Positions 62,901 to 64,000 of a stretch of 64,000 nucleotides of DNA are shown one piece after another (positions within the stretch are counted from its first letter, which is position 1; the number at the start of each line of letters is the position of its first letter). The position numbers and the translations under genes were made by a program. The DNA is from an uncultured Pseudomonadales bacterium (GTDB taxonomy: Bacteria; Pseudomonadota; Gammaproteobacteria; Pseudomonadales; Azotimanducaceae). The stretch lies in assembly GCA_958296195.1 (NCBI GenBank), contig OY282455.1:2294001-2358000 (forward strand). The letters run 5' to 3'. Under the pieces are notes generated by a model. It searched no databases, was not told the origin of the DNA, and was given only the letters and a program-made list of their open reading frames with translations.

Positions 62901-64000
62901 GACGTTCACGGTGACCTTGAGCGCGGCCAGCGGCAAGGCGGTGACGGTGGACTGGGATCGGGCGGCGGGCGGCGGCACCGCCACGTCCGGGACCGACTAC
63001 GCGGTCATCACCGGCGGGACGCTGACCTTCCCGGCGGAGACGATCAGTCAGACCTTCGACGTGTCGGTGACGGGCGACACGGACGACGAGTCGAACGAGA
63101 CCGTCATCGTCTTCCTGAGCAACGCGGCGAACGCGACGCTCGCGACGATCACCGGCACGGGGACGATCATCGACGACGACGGCGCGCCGGCGCTGTCGAT
63201 CAACTCGCCAAGCGTGACGGAGGGGGACAGCGGCACGAAGAACCTGACGTTCACGGTGACCCTGAGTCCGGTCAGTACCGGGCAGGTGACGGTGACCTAC
63301 GCCGACGCCGGGACCGGCACGGCCACGTCCGGGACCGACTACACGGCGATCGCCGGCGGCACGCTGACCTTCGCGGCGGGGACGACCAGCCAGACCTTCG
63401 ACGTCGCGGTGACCGGCGACACGATCGACGAGTCGAATGAGACCGTCGTGGTGACCCTGAGCGGCGCGACAGGCGCGACGATCTCGACGGCGACTGGCAC
63501 GGGGATGATCACGGACAACGACGCCACGCCGACGCTGTCGATCAACTCGCCGAGCGTGACGGAGGGCGACAGTGGCTCGAAGAACCTGACGTTCTCGGTG
63601 ACCTTGAGCGCGGCGAGCAGCCAGCAAGTGACGGTGGCCTACGCCGACGCCGCGACTGGCACGGCCACGTCGGGGACGGACTACACGGCGATCCGCCCCG
63701 GCCGGCTGACCTTCGCGGCGGGGGAAACCAGCAAGACCTTCAACGTGTCGGTGACGGGCGACACGAGCGCCGAGTCGAACGAGACCGTCGTGCTGCTCCT
63801 TGGCCGCCCGTCGAACGCGGTCATATCAAGTGTGGCGGGTAGCGGCACGGGGACGATCACGGACAACGACGCGACGCCGACCGCGATCACGTTGACGGTG
63901 GATGATAACAATGTGGCCGAGAGCGACGGCGCGCCCACGATCACGGTGACCGCCACGGTGGACGGCGCGACGCAGTTCGGCGCGGCCACGACGGTGACCG
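59983..64000 (+). CDS. large secreted Calx-beta repeat protein (3' end beyond window)
   Basis: The frame is open from ATG 59983 to the window end (more than 1,339 residues). It has a Sec signal peptide (RLAPLLLLAFAAFVATHAAA, cleavage near residue 31 before QTPS). The rest is an array of Calx-beta-like domains of about 115-120 residues, each with SxTEGD or a variant, an FDVSVTGD-like centre and a GTGTITDxD calcium-site end. Four domain types (A-D) alternate: A-B-C-D, A-B-C-D, then A-A-A and the start of B. The A domains at 60091, 61471 and 62851 are exactly 1,380 bases apart, so 460 residues were duplicated as a unit. It likely forms a calcium-stiffened surface or secreted adhesin. A C-terminal sorting domain would be beyond the window. 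Confidence 0.9.
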   Translation, partial: MNCWITCRRHPRLAPLLLLAFAAFVATHAAAQTPSLSIDSPSVTEGDSGSTNLTFTVTLSAASTEQVTVDYADAGTGTATGAGTDYTAIAGGTLTFAVGTTSRTFDVSVTGDVLDESNETVVVTLSNAANATISTGTGTGTITDNDATPTSITLTVDDGSVGEGDGATTITVTAAVDGATRFGAATTVTVSVAGSGTAGAVDFAAVTDFDIEIPAGAASQTGTFTLTPTNDAVDETNETITVSGASGSLTVNSATITLTDDDTAGVTYNPTALTVTEEGPSQSFTVVLNSQPPGTVLVGFTPEAGIVVGGDTTPPYNVSFGRTSWNTPKTVSVEALADSDIRDETKAIKVVVAQYPGANVAAGANQTAVTVTVIDDDKPAVSLSLSPTSVSENGGVATVTATLDKVSTAATTITVSAAAGTDAEASDFTLSSANTLTIAAGETTSTGTVTVTAVNNALDEPDKRVTVSGAASNSAGVTQPSNQTLTITDDDSAPTLSIDSPSVTEGDSGSTNLTFTVTLSAASSRQVTVDWAEGTGGTATSGTDYTAITGGALTFTAGTTSQTFDVSVTGDTDVEVNETVVVTLSNAANATIATASGTGTITDDDSPSITLTVDDSSVGEGDGATTITVTATVDGPARFGADTTVTVSVAGSGTAGAVDFAAVTDFDIEIEAGAASGAGTFTLTPTNDAVDETNETITVSGASGSLTVNSATITLTDDDTAGVTFSPATLTLTEEGASQKFTMVLDSEPTGLVYVTFHPDPGISVVGAVAPATYHWGSLNSSNWDTGITARELTVAALADSNMQDETRYIKYSMSGYGAFDAPFSNPRNGVKVTVEDNDKPVVSLSLSPASVSENGGAATVTATLDRAVSVATTITVAAAGTGADSSDFTLSAATTLTIAAGVTTSTGTVTVTAVNNALDEPDKRVTVSGTVSHNGVTRPADQTLTIADDDPAPTLSIDSPSVTEGDSGSKNLTFTVTLSAASGKAVTVDWDRAAGGGTATSGTDYAVITGGTLTFPAETISQTFDVSVTGDTDDESNETVIVFLSNAANATLATITGTGTIIDDDGAPALSINSPSVTEGDSGTKNLTFTVTLSPVSTGQVTVTYADAGTGTATSGTDYTAIAGGTLTFAAGTTSQTFDVAVTGDTIDESNETVVVTLSGATGATISTATGTGMITDNDATPTLSINSPSVTEGDSGSKNLTFSVTLSAASSQQVTVAYADAATGTATSGTDYTAIRPGRLTFAAGETSKTFNVSVTGDTSAESNETVVLLLGRPSNAVISSVAGSGTGTITDNDATPTAITLTVDDNNVAESDGAPTITVTATVDGATQFGAATTVT
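60079..64000 (+). repeat. higher-order tandem repeat (1,380-bp unit of four Calx-beta domains)
   Basis: The motif TCGATCGACTCGCCGAGCGT recurs at 60091, 61471 and 62851, exactly 1,380 bases apart. The B-type motif TTGACGGTGGATGA is at 60442, 61813 and 63892. After 62851 single A units follow at 63196 and 63538 (345 and 342 bases). The pattern implies duplication of a 4-domain block and later loss or gain of single domains. Confidence 0.9.

Noticed and set aside
62518-63627. 369-residue minus-strand frame and others opposite the Calx-beta array
   Set aside because: They are shadows of the repeats; the plus frame has a signal peptide and intact domains.
60079-64000. CRISPR array
   Set aside because: The repeats are protein-coding and diverged, with no short identical repeats and unique spacers.

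Overview
The window is GC-rich and reads as a chromosome segment of a pseudomonadotan, most likely gammaproteobacterial, heterotroph. The pointers are a gammaproteobacterial-type class I aldolase end, two large TonB-dependent receptors, an OFA-type MFS carrier, a Liv-type ABC system with an acyl-CoA synthetase, and thiolase/DUF35 and SDR genes. Many sulfotransferase, SnoaL-like and toxin-antitoxin genes resemble what is seen in large-genome marine or host-associated lineages; that habitat is an inference. I saw no rRNA, tRNA or CRISPR array.

1-16.5 kb: aldolase end, 1-Cys peroxiredoxin and OFA transporter with a strongly folded intergenic element between the last two; then livH. livM, livG, livF and a long-chain acyl-CoA synthetase follow only after a 7.7-kb accessory block. 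The block holds two wrecked ATPase genes at its edges, a lipoprotein, a secreted papain-like protease gene broken by a 62-bp tandem duplication, and a BtuF-like/DUF6580 pair. The only substrate-binding protein that fits the Liv system lies at 48.2 kb.

16.5-23.3 kb: a small sulfotransferase, an Asp/Asn beta-hydroxylase-like protein, a TPR-sulfotransferase and a TonB-dependent receptor.

23.4-37.8 kb: a probable catabolic regulon: MetE-like methyltransferase, LacI-type regulator, three double-domain SnoaL-like proteins, a sodium:solute symporter, a second TonB receptor, a double-cupin protein and a HisD/HpsN-like dehydrogenase. Two promoters here share one layout, a TTGAC- -35 box, a 17-nt spacer ending in TTGCATTCGCA(A/G), then a TACA- -10 box. 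A one-mismatch copy of that motif precedes the TonB receptor. An insertion sequence sits beside it.

37.8-48 kb: a defence and toxin-antitoxin island. A decayed DNA-methylase gene precedes a 1210-residue gene of visibly lower GC whose domain order (AlbA_2, SIR2-like region, STAND-type P-loop, TPR, C-terminal OB-like) matches the vertebrate antiviral proteins SAMD9/SAMD9L. Around and after it lie Rpn-type nuclease genes and their shards, DUF433 and XRE genes, an XRE-ImmA/IrrE plus PIN-like pair, and a Phd/PIN pair.

48-64 kb: the Liv-type binding protein, a LarC-like protein, a PIN-like toxin with a small upstream partner, a retropepsin-like protease, a methyltransferase, thiolase plus DUF35, a hipBA locus whose HipB is fused in frame to DUF1643, an SDR, and, after a run of 17 C residues, the start of a very large secreted Calx-beta repeat protein that runs off the window.
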